A stretch of 64,000 nt of DNA from Leisingera coralii. GTDB taxonomy: Bacteria > Pseudomonadota > Alphaproteobacteria > Rhodobacterales > Rhodobacteraceae. Location of the stretch: positions 45,369-109,368 of the forward strand of contig NZ_JBHUPT010000007.1 of the NCBI RefSeq assembly GCF_049056525.1, given 5' to 3'. The position numbers were made by a program, and so were the translations under genes. The notes below the pieces were generated by a model that saw only the letters and a list, made by a program, of their open reading frames with translations, had not been told where the DNA came from and did not search any database. This document shows positions 15,355-24,251 of this stretch, piece after piece. Each line of letters begins with the position of its first letter. Within the stretch, counting starts at the first letter, position 1.

Positions 15355-17004
15355 ATGGCCGAGATTGAACGCGAAGCGATGGAATACGACGTGGTGATCG
15401 TCGGGGCCGGCCCCGCCGGCCTGTCCGCGGCCATCCGCCTGAAACAGCTGGATGCCGACCTGCAGGTCGTGGTCCTGGAAAAGGGCTCCGAAGTGGGCGC
15501 GCACATCCTGTCGGGCGCGGTGCTGGACCCCTGCGGCCTGAACGCGCTGATCCCCGACTGGAAGGAAAAGGGCGCGCCGCTGAACGTGGAAGTCAAGGAA
15601 GACAACTTCCTGATGCTGGGCGAAGCCGGCCATGTCCGGATCCCCAACTTCCCGATGCCGCCGCTGATGAACAACCACGGCAACTACATCGTCTCCATGG
15701 GCAACGTCTGCCGCTGGATGGCGGAGCAGGCCGAGGAAATGGGCGTCGAGATCTTCCCGGGCATGGCATGCTCGGAACTGGTCTATGGCGACAAGGGCGA
15801 AGTGAAGGGCGTGGTTGCCGGCGAATTCGGCAAGAACCCCGACGGCACCCCCGGCCCGGCCTATGAGCCCGGCATGGAGCTGCACGGCAAATATGTCTTC
15901 CTGGGCGAAGGCGTGCGCGGCTCGCTGTCCAAGGAAGTGATCGCCAAATACGGTCTCTCCGACGGCAAAGAGCCGCAGAAATACGGCGTCGGCATGAAAG
16001 AGATCTGGGAGATCGACCCGGCCAAGCACAAGGAAGGCACCGTCACCCACACCATGGGCTGGCCGCTGGGCTCCAACGCGGGCGGCGGTTCGTTCATCTA
16101 CCACTTGGACAACAACCAGGTCTACGTGGGCTTCGTGGTGCACCTGAACTACAAGAACCCGCACCTGTTCCCCTACATGGAATTCCAGCGCTTCAAGCAC
16201 CACCCGGTGGTGGCCGAGCTGCTGAAGGGCGGCAAGCGCGTGGCCTATGGCGCCCGTGCCATCACCGAAGGCGGCTGGCAGTCGATGCCGAAACTGGTGG
16301 CGCCCGGCGTGGCGCTGCTGGGCTGCTCCGCGGGCATGGTCAACGTGCCGCGCATCAAGGGCAACCACAACGCGATGCTGTCGGGCAAGGCCGCAGCCGA
16401 AGCCGCCTATGACGCGATCAAGGCAGAGCGTTCCGGCGACGAACTGGCCGCCTATGAAGCCGACGTGCGCGAAGGCGCCATCGGCAAGGACCTCAAGATG
16501 GTCCGCAACGTCAAGCCGATGTGGTCCAAGTGGGGCCTCACCGCCTCGCTGGCGCTGGGCGGCCTGGACATGTGGACCAACAACCTCTTTGGCTTCTCCT
16601 TCTTCGGCACCCTGGGCCACGGCAAGAACGACGCCCAGTCGACCGAGGAAGCCTCCAAGCACAAGGTGATCGATTATCCCAAGCCCGATGGCGTGCTGTC
16701 CTTCGACCGCCTGACCAACGTCAGCTTCTCGATGACCAACCACGAGGAAAGCCAGCCCTGCCACCTGCGCCTGGGCAATGCCGACACGCCGATTGCGGTC
16801 AACCTGCCGAAATACGCGGAACCGGCGCAGCGCTACTGCCCGGCCGGCGTCTACGAGGTGGTCGAAAAGGACGGCAAGCCGGAGTTCGTGGTGAACTTCC
16901 AGAACTGCGTCCACTGCAAGACCTGCGACATCAAGGACCCGTCCCAGAACATCACCTGGACCACGCCGCAGGGCGGCGACGGGCCGAACTACCCGAACAT
17001 GTAA
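15355..17004 (+). CDS. Electron transfer flavoprotein-ubiquinone oxidoreductase
   Basis: The membrane-associated enzyme (549 residues) that takes electrons from ETF, loaded by acyl-CoA and other dehydrogenases, and reduces ubiquinone. The N-terminal FAD-binding motif VVIVGAGPAGLSAAIRL (residues 11-27) is followed by the ubiquinone-binding region and a C-terminal ferredoxin-like domain with cysteines in YCPAGVYE and NCVHCKTCDIKDPSQNI for one [4Fe-4S] cluster. Start ATG 15355 follows an AAGGAGCGCCGCAG leader. It stands alone, and fits functionally with the acyl-CoA dehydrogenase at 2854. Confidence 0.96.
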   Translation: MAEIEREAMEYDVVIVGAGPAGLSAAIRLKQLDADLQVVVLEKGSEVGAHILSGAVLDPCGLNALIPDWKEKGAPLNVEVKEDNFLMLGEAGHVRIPNFPMPPLMNNHGNYIVSMGNVCRWMAEQAEEMGVEIFPGMACSELVYGDKGEVKGVVAGEFGKNPDGTPGPAYEPGMELHGKYVFLGEGVRGSLSKEVIAKYGLSDGKEPQKYGVGMKEIWEIDPAKHKEGTVTHTMGWPLGSNAGGGSFIYHLDNNQVYVGFVVHLNYKNPHLFPYMEFQRFKHHPVVAELLKGGKRVAYGARAITEGGWQSMPKLVAPGVALLGCSAGMVNVPRIKGNHNAMLSGKAAAEAAYDAIKAERSGDELAAYEADVREGAIGKDLKMVRNVKPMWSKWGLTASLALGGLDMWTNNLFGFSFFGTLGHGKNDAQSTEEASKHKVIDYPKPDGVLSFDRLTNVSFSMTNHEESQPCHLRLGNADTPIAVNLPKYAEPAQRYCPAGVYEVVEKDGKPEFVVNFQNCVHCKTCDIKDPSQNITWTTPQGGDGPNYPNM

Positions 17005-17043
17005 CGGGAAGTTTAAATTTTCGGCACGGTTTCGCCGGATTTT

Positions 17044-17069
17044 ATGGGGCGGCCCTTGGGCCGCCCCAT
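17044..17069 (+). terminator. Putative terminator hairpin after ETF-QO
   Basis: A perfect 12-bp inverted repeat (ATGGGGCGGCCC and its complement) with a 2-nt centre sits 39 bp after the ETF-QO stop. No clear T-tract follows, so it may be an RNA-stabilising 3' hairpin rather than an intrinsic terminator. Confidence 0.5.
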
Positions 17070-17139
17070 TGCGTGTTGACGGGCAGCGCACTACGCTTTC
17101 TTACAAGAGCAAGAGCAGTAAATCGTAAGGGGGTCCCGC

Positions 17140-18852
17140 GTGCCCGTACCCATTCTTCGCACCCTGACAAGTGCGGCCCTGGTGGCCGCTTCTGTATCAG
17201 CTGTCCAGGCGGAGGGGCTGGCCGGGTCCTATCTGGCCGGACGTGCCGCGACCTATGACAGCGATTTTGCCGCGGCGGCGCTCTATTACACCCAGGCGCT
17301 GGCGCGCGACCCGCAGAACCCGCTCCTGATGGAGAACGTGGTGTTTGCGCAGCTCGCCATGGGCAAGGCAGAGCTGGCCGTGCCGGTGGCGCAGCGCCTG
17401 CTGCAGACCGGTGCGCGCAGCCAGGTCGCCAATGTGGTGATTGCGGGCGGTCATGCGGCACAGGGCGATTTCCAGGCGATCCTGGACCGCGACCTTGAGC
17501 GCGAGGCGATCCACCCCCTGGTGGACGGGCTGCTGGAAGGCTGGGCGCATATCGGCACCGGATCGGTGTCCAGCGCGCTCAAGAGCTTTGACCGGATGGC
17601 CAAGGACGGCAGCCTGCGGCCTTTCGTGCTCTATCACCGGGCGCTGGCGCTGGCCTCCGCCGGGGATTACGGCGGTGCCGAGGCGCTGTTCGCTGCCGAG
17701 GACGGCCGCCTGGCCAGCCTCAGCCGCCGCGCCGCGGTGGCACGGGTGCAGATCCTGTCGCAGCTGGGCCGCAACGAGGAGGCCCGCGAGACGCTGCAGG
17801 CAGCCTTCGGCAGCAACCTCGACCCCGGGCTGGAAGCGCTGGATGCGCAGCTGCAGGAGGGCAAGACCCTTGCCTATACCATCGCGCCCGGCCCGCGCGA
17901 GGGGATTGCCGAGGTCTTCTACACCCTGGGCGCGGCGCTGAATGGCGATACCGCCAATGATTACGTGCTGATGTATGCCCGCATGGCTGCCTCGCTGCGC
18001 CCCGACCATGTGGATGCGATCCTGCTGAGCGCCAGCCTGCTGGACCAGCTGGGCCGTTATGAGCTGTCGGTGGCGACCTACAAGCAGGTGCCGCGCAGCC
18101 ATCCTGACTACCACGCCGCCGAACTGGGCCGCGCCGAGGCGCTGCGCCGCGCGGCCAAGCCGGATGCGGCGATCGAGGTGCTGGAACAGCTGGCGCGGCA
18201 ATTCCCGGACCAGCCTGGCGTCTACGTCAGCCTGGGCGACCTCTTGCGCCAGCAGGAGGATTACGCGGCGGCGGCACGGGCCTATGACAAGGCGCTGGCC
18301 AACTCACCGGAGGATTCCGGCAGCCGCTGGTTCCTGCTCTATGCCCGCGGCATCTGCCACGAGCGGCTGGACCAGTGGGAGCAGGCCGAAGCGGACTTCC
18401 GCGCCTCCCTGGCGCTGGAGCCGGACCGGCCGCAGGTGCTGAACTACCTGGGCTATTCGCTGGTTGAGAAGCGCAGCAAGCTGGATGAGGCGCTGGACAT
18501 GATCGAGCGCGCCGTCGCGGCCCGGCCCGACTCCGGCTATATCGTCGATTCCCTGGGCTGGGTGCTCTACCGCCTGGGCCGCTTCGACGAGGCGGTGGCG
18601 CATATGGAGCGCGCGGTGGAGCTGATGCCGGTGGATCCGGTGGTCAATGACCACCTGGGCGATGTCTACTGGGCCGTGGGCCGGGCGCGCGAGGCGGAGT
18701 TCCAATGGAAGCGGGCGCTGTCCTTCATCGACCCGGAAGACACTGACGGCGAGGCCGACCCCGAGCGCATCCGCCGCAAGCTGGACATCGGCCTGGACGC
18801 GGTGCTGGCCGAAGAGGGCGCGAAGCCGCTGGAAGTTGCCAATGGCGGTTGA
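17140..18852 (+). CDS. Tetratricopeptide repeat protein, exported
   Basis: A 570-residue protein with an N-terminal signal peptide (hydrophobic LTSAALVAASVSAVQA, cut about residue 25) followed by helical repeats over almost its whole length. TPR-like units are clearest in the C-terminal half (YVSLGDLLRQQEDYAAAARA, YLGYSLVEKRSKLDEALDMI, VDSLGWVLYRLGRFDEAVAH, NDHLGDVYWAVGRAREAEF). It is probably periplasmic and a scaffold for protein-protein contacts. GTG 17140 with AAGGGGG upstream is the start. Its 3' end overlaps ispE by 11 bp, an arrangement seen in related genomes but without an obvious functional link. Confidence 0.87.
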   Translation: MPVPILRTLTSAALVAASVSAVQAEGLAGSYLAGRAATYDSDFAAAALYYTQALARDPQNPLLMENVVFAQLAMGKAELAVPVAQRLLQTGARSQVANVVIAGGHAAQGDFQAILDRDLEREAIHPLVDGLLEGWAHIGTGSVSSALKSFDRMAKDGSLRPFVLYHRALALASAGDYGGAEALFAAEDGRLASLSRRAAVARVQILSQLGRNEEARETLQAAFGSNLDPGLEALDAQLQEGKTLAYTIAPGPREGIAEVFYTLGAALNGDTANDYVLMYARMAASLRPDHVDAILLSASLLDQLGRYELSVATYKQVPRSHPDYHAAELGRAEALRRAAKPDAAIEVLEQLARQFPDQPGVYVSLGDLLRQQEDYAAAARAYDKALANSPEDSGSRWFLLYARGICHERLDQWEQAEADFRASLALEPDRPQVLNYLGYSLVEKRSKLDEALDMIERAVAARPDSGYIVDSLGWVLYRLGRFDEAVAHMERAVELMPVDPVVNDHLGDVYWAVGRAREAEFQWKRALSFIDPEDTDGEADPERIRRKLDIGLDAVLAEEGAKPLEVANGG

Positions 18853-19663
18853 GGCCTTTGCGCCCGCCAAGATCAACCTGACCCTGCATGTGATCGGCCG
18901 CCGCGAGGACGGCTATCACCTGCTGGATTCTCTGGTGGTCTTTGCGGATACCGGCGACCGGCTGCGGCTTGACCCCAGCCCGGAGCTGGCTCTGGAAGTC
19001 TCCGGCCCCTTTGCCGAGGGGGTGCCTGCTGATCAGAGGAACCTGGTCTGGAAGGCCGCCGAGGGGGCGGGCTGGTCCGGGCGGATCAGCCTCAGCAAGC
19101 AGCTGCCGCATGGTGCCGGTATCGGCGGCGGATCCTCGGATGCCGCCGCTGTCCTGCGCGCGGTTGCCGGGCAGGGGGGCAGCATCCCCGAAGGGCTGCC
19201 CCTGTCGCTTGGCGCGGACGTGCCGGTCTGCATGGCGGCCCGGGCGTCACGGATGCAGGGCATCGGCGAGCAGGTCACTCCGGTTGAGCTGCCGGAGCTG
19301 CACGCGCTGCTGGTCAATCCGGGTGTTCACGTGCCCACCGGCCCGGTGTTTTCCGCGCTTGCCTCGCGTGACAATCCGCCGATGCCAGAAAGCATCCCGT
19401 CTTTCGTTTCCGCTGAGGACTGCGCCGCCTGGCTCGGCGAACAGCGCAACGACCTGGAAGACCCGGCGCGCAGTCTCGCCCCGGTGATCGACCGGACCCT
19501 GTCCGACCTGCGCAGCTCCCGCCAGGCGCTGCTGGCCCGGATGTCGGGCTCCGGCGCCACCTGCTTTGCGCTCTATCCCACGAAAAAGGCCGCCCATATG
19601 GCGGCCTATGAGATCGGGGCGGAGCATCCCGAATGGTGGTGCAGCGCGATCGCCTTGACCTGA
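18842..19663 (+). CDS. ispE: 4-diphosphocytidyl-2-C-methyl-D-erythritol kinase
   Basis: A GHMP kinase of the non-mevalonate (MEP) isoprenoid pathway; it phosphorylates CDP-methylerythritol. The 273-residue protein has the family opening FAPAKINLTLHV (residues 5-16), the ATP-binding GHMP loop PHGAGIGGGSSDAAA near 95-109, and the C-terminal MSGSGATCFALY near 234. ATG 18842 overlaps the end of the TPR gene by 11 bp. It faces the polyprenyl diphosphate synthase gene, another isoprenoid enzyme, across a gap carrying two repeat types. Confidence 0.95.
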   Translation: MAVEAFAPAKINLTLHVIGRREDGYHLLDSLVVFADTGDRLRLDPSPELALEVSGPFAEGVPADQRNLVWKAAEGAGWSGRISLSKQLPHGAGIGGGSSDAAAVLRAVAGQGGSIPEGLPLSLGADVPVCMAARASRMQGIGEQVTPVELPELHALLVNPGVHVPTGPVFSALASRDNPPMPESIPSFVSAEDCAAWLGEQRNDLEDPARSLAPVIDRTLSDLRSSRQALLARMSGSGATCFALYPTKKAAHMAAYEIGAEHPEWWCSAIALT

Positions 19664-19705
19664 ACAGCCCGCGCCGAAGGCAAGCGCTCTCGCCCGCGGA
19701 GCAGC

Positions 19706-19730
19706 GCATCAAAGATGCTTGCCCGGCGCC
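19706..19730 (+). repeat. Partial copy of the composite hairpin repeat (copy E)
   Basis: GCATC-AAA-GATGC (19706-19718) followed by TTGCCCGGCGCC matches the first hairpin and spacer of copy C, but the large second hairpin is missing. It lies in the convergent gap between ispE and the polyprenyl synthase gene. Confidence 0.5.
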
Positions 19731-19737
19731 TTTGGGC

Positions 19738-19800
19738 TTCTTTCTGGTTGAAAATACCCCGGGGGTGAGGCCGTCAGGCCGAGGGGGCAGAGCCCCCTGG
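19738..19800 (-). repeat. Hairpin-plus-box intergenic repeat, copy 1
   Basis: On the minus strand: a hairpin GGGGGC-TCT-GCCCCC, a short GC spacer with GGCC motifs, CACCCCCGGGGTATTTTCA and then ACCAGAAAGAAG. The same order of elements occurs at 43711-43770 and 57802-57868. It is placed at the 3' end of the polyprenyl synthase gene. Confidence 0.7.
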
Positions 19801-19807
19801 CCCGGTA

Positions 19808-20806
19808 TCAGTTCAGCCGCGACACCACGTAATCGGCCAGATCGCTCAGCATGGTGCGGATCTCGTGATCGGGCAGCACCTCCAGCGCCGCCCGCGCCTT
19901 GGCCGCCCAGCCAAGGGCATCCTCGCGGGTGGCCTCCAGCGTGCCGTATTTGGCCATCAGCGCCAGCGCCTGCTCCAGGTCGCCGTCCTGCTGCTTGCCC
20001 TTCTCGATGGTCCGGGTCCAGAAGGCGCGCTCCTCATCCGTCGCCTGCGCCACCGCCTTGATCACCGGCAGGGTCAGCTTGCGCTCGCGGAAGTCGTCGC
20101 CGACGTTCTTACCGGTGGCCTTGCTGTCGCCCTGGTAATCCAGCAGGTCATCGGCGATCTGGAAGGCAATCCCCAGCGCGTCGCCATAATCGAACAGCGC
20201 CTTCACCTGCTCTTCGGCTGCGCCGGCAATCACCCCGCCCACCTCGGTCGCGGCCGAGAACAGCGCCGCGGTCTTGCCGCGCACCACCTGCAGATAGATG
20301 TTCTCATCGGTCTTCAGGTTGGATGCTGCGGTCATCTGCAGCACCTCGCCCTCGGCAATGGTGGCAGAGGCATTCGCCAGAATGTCCAGCACCCGCAAGC
20401 TCTCCGTCTCCACCATCAGCTGGAAACTGCGGGCAAACAGGTAGTCGCCGACCAGCACCGAGCTCTTGTTGTCCCACAAGAGGTTCGCGGTGGGGCGGCC
20501 GCGCCGCTGGGCGCTTTCGTCCACCACATCGTCATGCAGCAGGGTGGCGGTGTGGATGAACTCGACCGTCGCGGCCAGTTTCAGGTGATGGTCGCCCTGA
20601 TAGCCGCACAGCCGCGCCGCCGCCAGCGTCAGCATCGGCCGCAGCCGCTTGCCGCCGGCCTCGACCAGATGCGCGGTCACCTCGGGAATGCGCGGCGCAT
20701 GTTCGGAGGCCATCCGGGTGCGGATCAGCGCATTCACCGCCTCCAGTTCCTGGCTCAGCGTGGCGGCCAGCATTTCGTGCGGCTTCCGGGTCATCACTTG
20801 GTCCAT
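19808..20806 (-). CDS. ispB: Polyprenyl diphosphate synthase (ubiquinone side chain)
   Basis: A long-chain trans-prenyltransferase (332 residues) that extends farnesyl diphosphate with isopentenyl units to make the octaprenyl or decaprenyl tail of ubiquinone; chain length cannot be read from sequence alone. Both aspartate-rich motifs are present: TLLHDDVVDES near residue 92 (first DDxxD) and IADDLLDYQGD near 219 (second), with GGKRLRPML near 49 and GKTAALFSAATEVGG near 179. ATG 20806 begins the family-like sequence; an in-frame ATG at 20794 is an alternative. It is divergent from the DUF2007 gene. Confidence 0.92.
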   Translation of the reverse strand: MDQVMTRKPHEMLAATLSQELEAVNALIRTRMASEHAPRIPEVTAHLVEAGGKRLRPMLTLAAARLCGYQGDHHLKLAATVEFIHTATLLHDDVVDESAQRRGRPTANLLWDNKSSVLVGDYLFARSFQLMVETESLRVLDILANASATIAEGEVLQMTAASNLKTDENIYLQVVRGKTAALFSAATEVGGVIAGAAEEQVKALFDYGDALGIAFQIADDLLDYQGDSKATGKNVGDDFRERKLTLPVIKAVAQATDEERAFWTRTIEKGKQQDGDLEQALALMAKYGTLEATREDALGWAAKARAALEVLPDHEIRTMLSDLADYVVSRLN

Positions 20807-20863
20807 CACTTTCCCGCTCGCAAGGCTCGACAAGGCGCGGGCCTTGCCCTTAGATCCAATTCC

Positions 20864-21079
20864 ATGAAAGAGCTTCTGCGCAGCACCGATCCGACGATCA
20901 TCGCCTTTGCCTCCGCCCTCCTTGAGGGAGAGGATATAGACTGCTTTCAAATGGACGTAAATATGAGCGTCCTGGAAGGCAGCATCGGAATTTTCCCGCG
21001 CCGTCTGATGGTTCGCGCCGATGACTACGACGACGCGCTGGTGGTGATGCGCGACAATGAAATCCCGCTGGGCCGATGA
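20864..21079 (+). CDS. DUF2007 domain protein
   Basis: A 71-residue soluble protein with the alpha/beta pattern of the DUF2007 family (MKELLRSTDPTIIAFASALL, GIDxxxx-like middle, then RRLMVRADDYDDALVVM). Members are thought to be small signalling or regulatory proteins related to the PII fold, but the role is unknown. ATG 20864 begins the family sequence. Its stop overlaps the following methyltransferase start by 4 bp (ATGA), so the two are translationally coupled. The divergent neighbour is the polyprenyl synthase gene. Confidence 0.85.
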   Translation: MKELLRSTDPTIIAFASALLEGEDIDCFQMDVNMSVLEGSIGIFPRRLMVRADDYDDALVVMRDNEIPLGR

Positions 21080-21843
21080 AAACCTTCACGGAGGACGCGC
21101 TGAGCCGCAACGCATTCCTCGGCGGCAGGGTGCAGCTGTGGCAGCCGCTGAGGGGCTACCGCGCCGGAGTCGATCCGGTGCTGCTGGCGGCAGCGGTGCC
21201 CGCGCGGGCAGGGGAGGCGGTGCTGGAGCTGGGCTGCGGCGCCGGTCAGGCGCTGCTGTGCCTGGCGGCGCGGGTGCCGGGGCTTGCCCTCGCAGGGGTG
21301 GAGCTGCAGGCCCCTTATGCTGAGCTCGCGCGGCGCAACGCTGCCGCCAACGGGCAGGAAATTGAAGTGTATGAGGCCGACCTTGCGGCCTTGCCGGAGG
21401 CGCTGAAGCAGCGGCAGTTCCAGCATGTGATCGCCAACCCGCCCTATTACAAAGCCGGCGCCCACAGCCAGGCGCGCGATGCCGGGCGGAAGGTGGCGCT
21501 CGGAGAGCAGACTCCGCTGGCGGAGTGGATCACCGCGGCAGCCCGGCGGCTGGCACCCAAGGGCTACCTGCACATGATCCAGCGGGCGGACCGGCTGCCG
21601 GATATGCTGGCGGCTTGCAGTGGAGTCCTGGGCTCGCTGGAGGTGCTGCCGCTGGCCCCGCGCACCGGCCGCGCGGCGGAGCTGGTGATCCTGCGCGCAC
21701 GCAAGGGCGGGCGGGCGGATTTCCGGCTTCACGCCCCGCTGATTCTGCATGAAGGCGCACGGCACGAACGCGACGGGGAAAGCTACCGGCCGGAAATCAG
21801 TGCCGTTCTGCGCGACGGTGCAGCCTTGCCCTGGCCCGCCTGA
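21076..21843 (+). CDS. tRNA1(Val) adenine-N6 methyltransferase-like (TrmN6/YfiC family)
   Basis: A 255-residue SAM-dependent methyltransferase. Motif I is LELGCGAGQALLCLAAR (residues 51-67), and the catalytic NPPYY motif (residues 119-123) is characteristic of adenine-N6 methyltransferases acting on nucleic acids. Family resemblance is to TrmN6 (YfiC), which modifies A37 of tRNA1(Val); the exact target is inferred. It overlaps the DUF2007 gene by 4 bp. Confidence 0.83.
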   Translation: MKTFTEDALSRNAFLGGRVQLWQPLRGYRAGVDPVLLAAAVPARAGEAVLELGCGAGQALLCLAARVPGLALAGVELQAPYAELARRNAAANGQEIEVYEADLAALPEALKQRQFQHVIANPPYYKAGAHSQARDAGRKVALGEQTPLAEWITAAARRLAPKGYLHMIQRADRLPDMLAACSGVLGSLEVLPLAPRTGRAAELVILRARKGGRADFRLHAPLILHEGARHERDGESYRPEISAVLRDGAALPWPA

Positions 21844-22077
21844 GCCAATTTCTCCGGCGGCGCAAAGTTAGGGGCGCCACGCGAAGGTTTCAACCTTTGG
21901 CGAATCCAAATCTGCGGGTTTCTGCTGGAATGCGCCACCGCCTGCGGCAAAATGCGCGGCGCATAGCCGATATGAAAATTTCATGACAAAAATACTGCGG
22001 CTGCAGCGTGACAGACGCCAAAACTTGTGGTCCACTCTTTCTGTCAAACACATCTAGCTCAAAGAAGGAGGGTTGCC

Positions 22078-22251
22078 ATGAGCCTCAGCTCGCATCTGAC
22101 CGAACTTAAGAAGAAGCACGAGCATCTGAGCATGGAAGTGGAACAGGCCCAACGACACCCCAGTACCGACGATCTGGAAATCGCAGCAATGAAAAAGCAA
22201 AAGCTCAAGCTGAAGGAAGAGATTGAGCGCCTGACTGCCGAGGCAGTCTGA
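22078..22251 (+). CDS. DUF465 family protein (YdcH-like)
   Basis: A 57-residue, lysine/glutamate-rich helical protein of the YdcH/DUF465 family (SLSSHLTELKKKHEHLSMEV then MKKQKLKLKEEIERL), likely a short coiled coil. Function is unknown. An excellent GAAGGAGGG ribosome-binding site precedes ATG 22078, and an intrinsic terminator follows (22290-22320), so it is a monocistronic, probably well-expressed gene. The 234-bp gap upstream has no other gene and should contain its promoter. Confidence 0.9.
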   Translation: MSLSSHLTELKKKHEHLSMEVEQAQRHPSTDDLEIAAMKKQKLKLKEEIERLTAEAV

Positions 22252-22289
22252 AGAGTTCCCGCCGGGACGCAGCCCGGCAAGACGAGTTG

Positions 22290-22320
22290 GAGGGCCTGCC
22301 CGGCGTGGCGGCCCTCTTTT
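22290..22320 (+). terminator. Intrinsic terminator after the DUF465 gene
   Basis: A 7-bp stem GAGGGCC/GGCCCTC with a 13-nt loop is followed directly by TTTT. It lies 39 bp after the stop, before the convergent exporter gene. Confidence 0.8.
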
Positions 22321-22331
22321 CATTTGGCGGG

Positions 22332-23195
22332 TTACTTTGCCGCGCTTGCCCGCGCCGCAATCAGCGCCCCGCCGGTGATCAGAGCCGCCGCCAGCGCCAG
22401 CCCCCAAGAGGCCGCGGCGATGCCCGCCAGCACCAGGATCAGGGTGGACAGCAAAGGCGCCGCATAGGAGCTGGTTCCCAGCATCTGGATGTCCCCCTGC
22501 TTGACGCCGATGTCCCAGACGTAAAACGCCAGCCCGACAGGGCCGAGGCCCAGCAGCAGGGTCGAGACCCAGCCCAGCGTGCCCGCGGGCCAGACCGTTT
22601 CCTCCAGCGCAAAATGCAGCCCCCAGGAAGCCACGGCGGTGGCCAGGCAGAACACCGCAACCGAACTGGTCGGCGCGCCGCCCAGCAGCCGCGACAGCAC
22701 CGAATAGCCGGACCAGGTCAGCGCGCACAGCAGCGCCAGCCCATAGCCCGGCAGGTACTGCGCCTCAAACCCGCCGCCGCCGCCGGAAATGATGGTGGCC
22801 GCCCCGGCAAAGCCCAAGCCAGCCCCGATCAGATGCCCCGCCTTCAGCTTCTCGCCGGGCAGCAGGCCGGAAAACAGCACGATCAGCAGCGGCCACAGAT
22901 AGGCGATCAGCCCGGCTTCGGCCGCAGGCGCCAGCCGCAGAGCGGAGAAATAGAGCGCGTGATAGCCGAACAGCCCCAGGGTGCCGAAGATGTAGACCCT
23001 GATGGGCACATGGCGCAGCTGCTTCAGCTTGCCCGCGGCGGCGGTCCAGATCATCCCCAGCGTGCCGCCGATGGTGAAACACAGCGCATTCAGCAACAGC
23101 GGCGGAGTTGGCTCGGAGCCCACCGTCAGCAGCGCCAGCAGCGACCACAACAGAACAGCGATAAAGCCGATGGCGGTCGCGCGGGTCTTGGTCAT
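22332..23195 (-). CDS. EamA/DMT family transporter (YddG-like)
   Basis: A 287-residue inner-membrane exporter with about ten hydrophobic helices in two EamA repeats. The start ATG 23195 overlaps the stop of the upstream LysR-type regulator by 4 bp (ATGA), so regulator and exporter form an operon. The sequence resembles the aromatic-amino-acid exporter YddG subgroup of the drug/metabolite transporter superfamily (N-terminal AIGFIAVLLWSLLALLT, middle GLIAYLWPLLIVLFS). The substrate is not determined. Confidence 0.87.
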   Translation of the reverse strand: MTKTRATAIGFIAVLLWSLLALLTVGSEPTPPLLLNALCFTIGGTLGMIWTAAAGKLKQLRHVPIRVYIFGTLGLFGYHALYFSALRLAPAAEAGLIAYLWPLLIVLFSGLLPGEKLKAGHLIGAGLGFAGAATIISGGGGGFEAQYLPGYGLALLCALTWSGYSVLSRLLGGAPTSSVAVFCLATAVASWGLHFALEETVWPAGTLGWVSTLLLGLGPVGLAFYVWDIGVKQGDIQMLGTSSYAAPLLSTLILVLAGIAAASWGLALAAALITGGALIAARASAAK

Positions 23196-24139
23196 GGCGG
23201 CGGAATGTCCTCAACTGGAATGATCTCGAAAGCCTCCGAGACGTAGGCGGTTTTTTCGATCTCGGCAACAAACCAGTCGCGGAACGCCGCGATCTGCGGC
23301 CGGTTTTCGGTGCCGGGCGCACATAGAAACCGGAAATGCGCCTTGGTCTCGATCGCGGTCTTGAACGGCGCCACCAGCCGGCCTGCGTGCAGATCGGTGA
23401 TCGCCATGCCGCGCCGCCCCAGTGCCACGCCGGCGCCTGCAACCGCGGCGTCAATCGCGTGGTCGGCTTGCGAAAAATGCGAGCCGTGGGTGGGGGTGAA
23501 GTTGATCCCCTGGGTGCGGAACCAGGCCGGCCAGTCGCAGGGCGGGTCCAGAAAGCCGATGGATTCGTCAAAGATCAGCGGCGCCTCCATCAGGCTTTCC
23601 GGGGTGGTGTAACGCTCGGCCAGCTCTGGCGACATCACCGGAGTCACCCATTCCGGCGCCACCGGCAGCACATAAAGCCCTTCGTCCACGCCATAGCCGA
23701 ACCGGATCGCCACATCGACGTCATCGCGGACAAAATCCAGGATCCGCAGGGTGGCGGAGAACCGCAGGTCGATTTCGGGGTGGGCGCGGGCAAATTCATA
23801 CAGCCGCGGCGCCAGCCATTTTGCCGTCAGCCCGGGCCCTGCGGTCACCGTCAGCGTGGTGTTGTCCTGCAGCCGCCGCACGGCACGCCAGGCGGCGGTC
23901 AGCGCCTCGAACCCTTCGGCAGTTCCCGGGGCCAGTGTCTTGCCTGCCTCGGTCAGCTCCACCGCGCGGTTCAGGCGGCGGAACAGCGGCTGGCCCAAGT
24001 GCTCCTCCAGCGACTTGATCTGAAAGGACAGCGCGGCAGGGGTGACGTTCAGCTCTTCCGCCGCCTTGGCAAAGGACATGTGGCGGGCAGCGGCATCAAA
24101 GGCGCGCAAAGCGGTGAGGGGCGGCAGGCGGTCAGTCAT
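23192..24139 (-). CDS. LysR-type transcriptional regulator (GcvA-like)
   Basis: A 315-residue regulator with the LysR helix-turn-helix at residues 6-65 (LPPLTALRAFDAAARHMSFA, AAEELNVTPAALSFQIKSLE) and a periplasmic-binding-protein-like effector domain behind it. The opening MTDRLPPLTALRAF is typical of the GcvA/AmpR-like subgroup. ATG 24139 is chosen because family sequence begins there, though the frame is open to 24382. It is translationally coupled to the EamA exporter it probably controls, and divergent from a 49-residue gene whose promoter lies in the same gap. Confidence 0.9.
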   Translation of the reverse strand: MTDRLPPLTALRAFDAAARHMSFAKAAEELNVTPAALSFQIKSLEEHLGQPLFRRLNRAVELTEAGKTLAPGTAEGFEALTAAWRAVRRLQDNTTLTVTAGPGLTAKWLAPRLYEFARAHPEIDLRFSATLRILDFVRDDVDVAIRFGYGVDEGLYVLPVAPEWVTPVMSPELAERYTTPESLMEAPLIFDESIGFLDPPCDWPAWFRTQGINFTPTHGSHFSQADHAIDAAVAGAGVALGRRGMAITDLHAGRLVAPFKTAIETKAHFRFLCAPGTENRPQIAAFRDWFVAEIEKTAYVSEAFEIIPVEDIPPP

Positions 24140-24251
24140 GGTCACATAAGTACAGCTTAACTGAAGCTCTGCAAAGTCTCGTTTGTGCGATTGACGGAAC
24201 GTCTTCATATTGGATGAAGGTAAAGGATACTGATCCGAAAGGAGGCCTGAA

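Noticed and set aside
15235..17091. A 618-codon minus-strand frame over ETF-QO
   Set aside because: Antisense shadow in GC-rich DNA; the plus-strand gene has complete FAD and iron-sulfur motifs.
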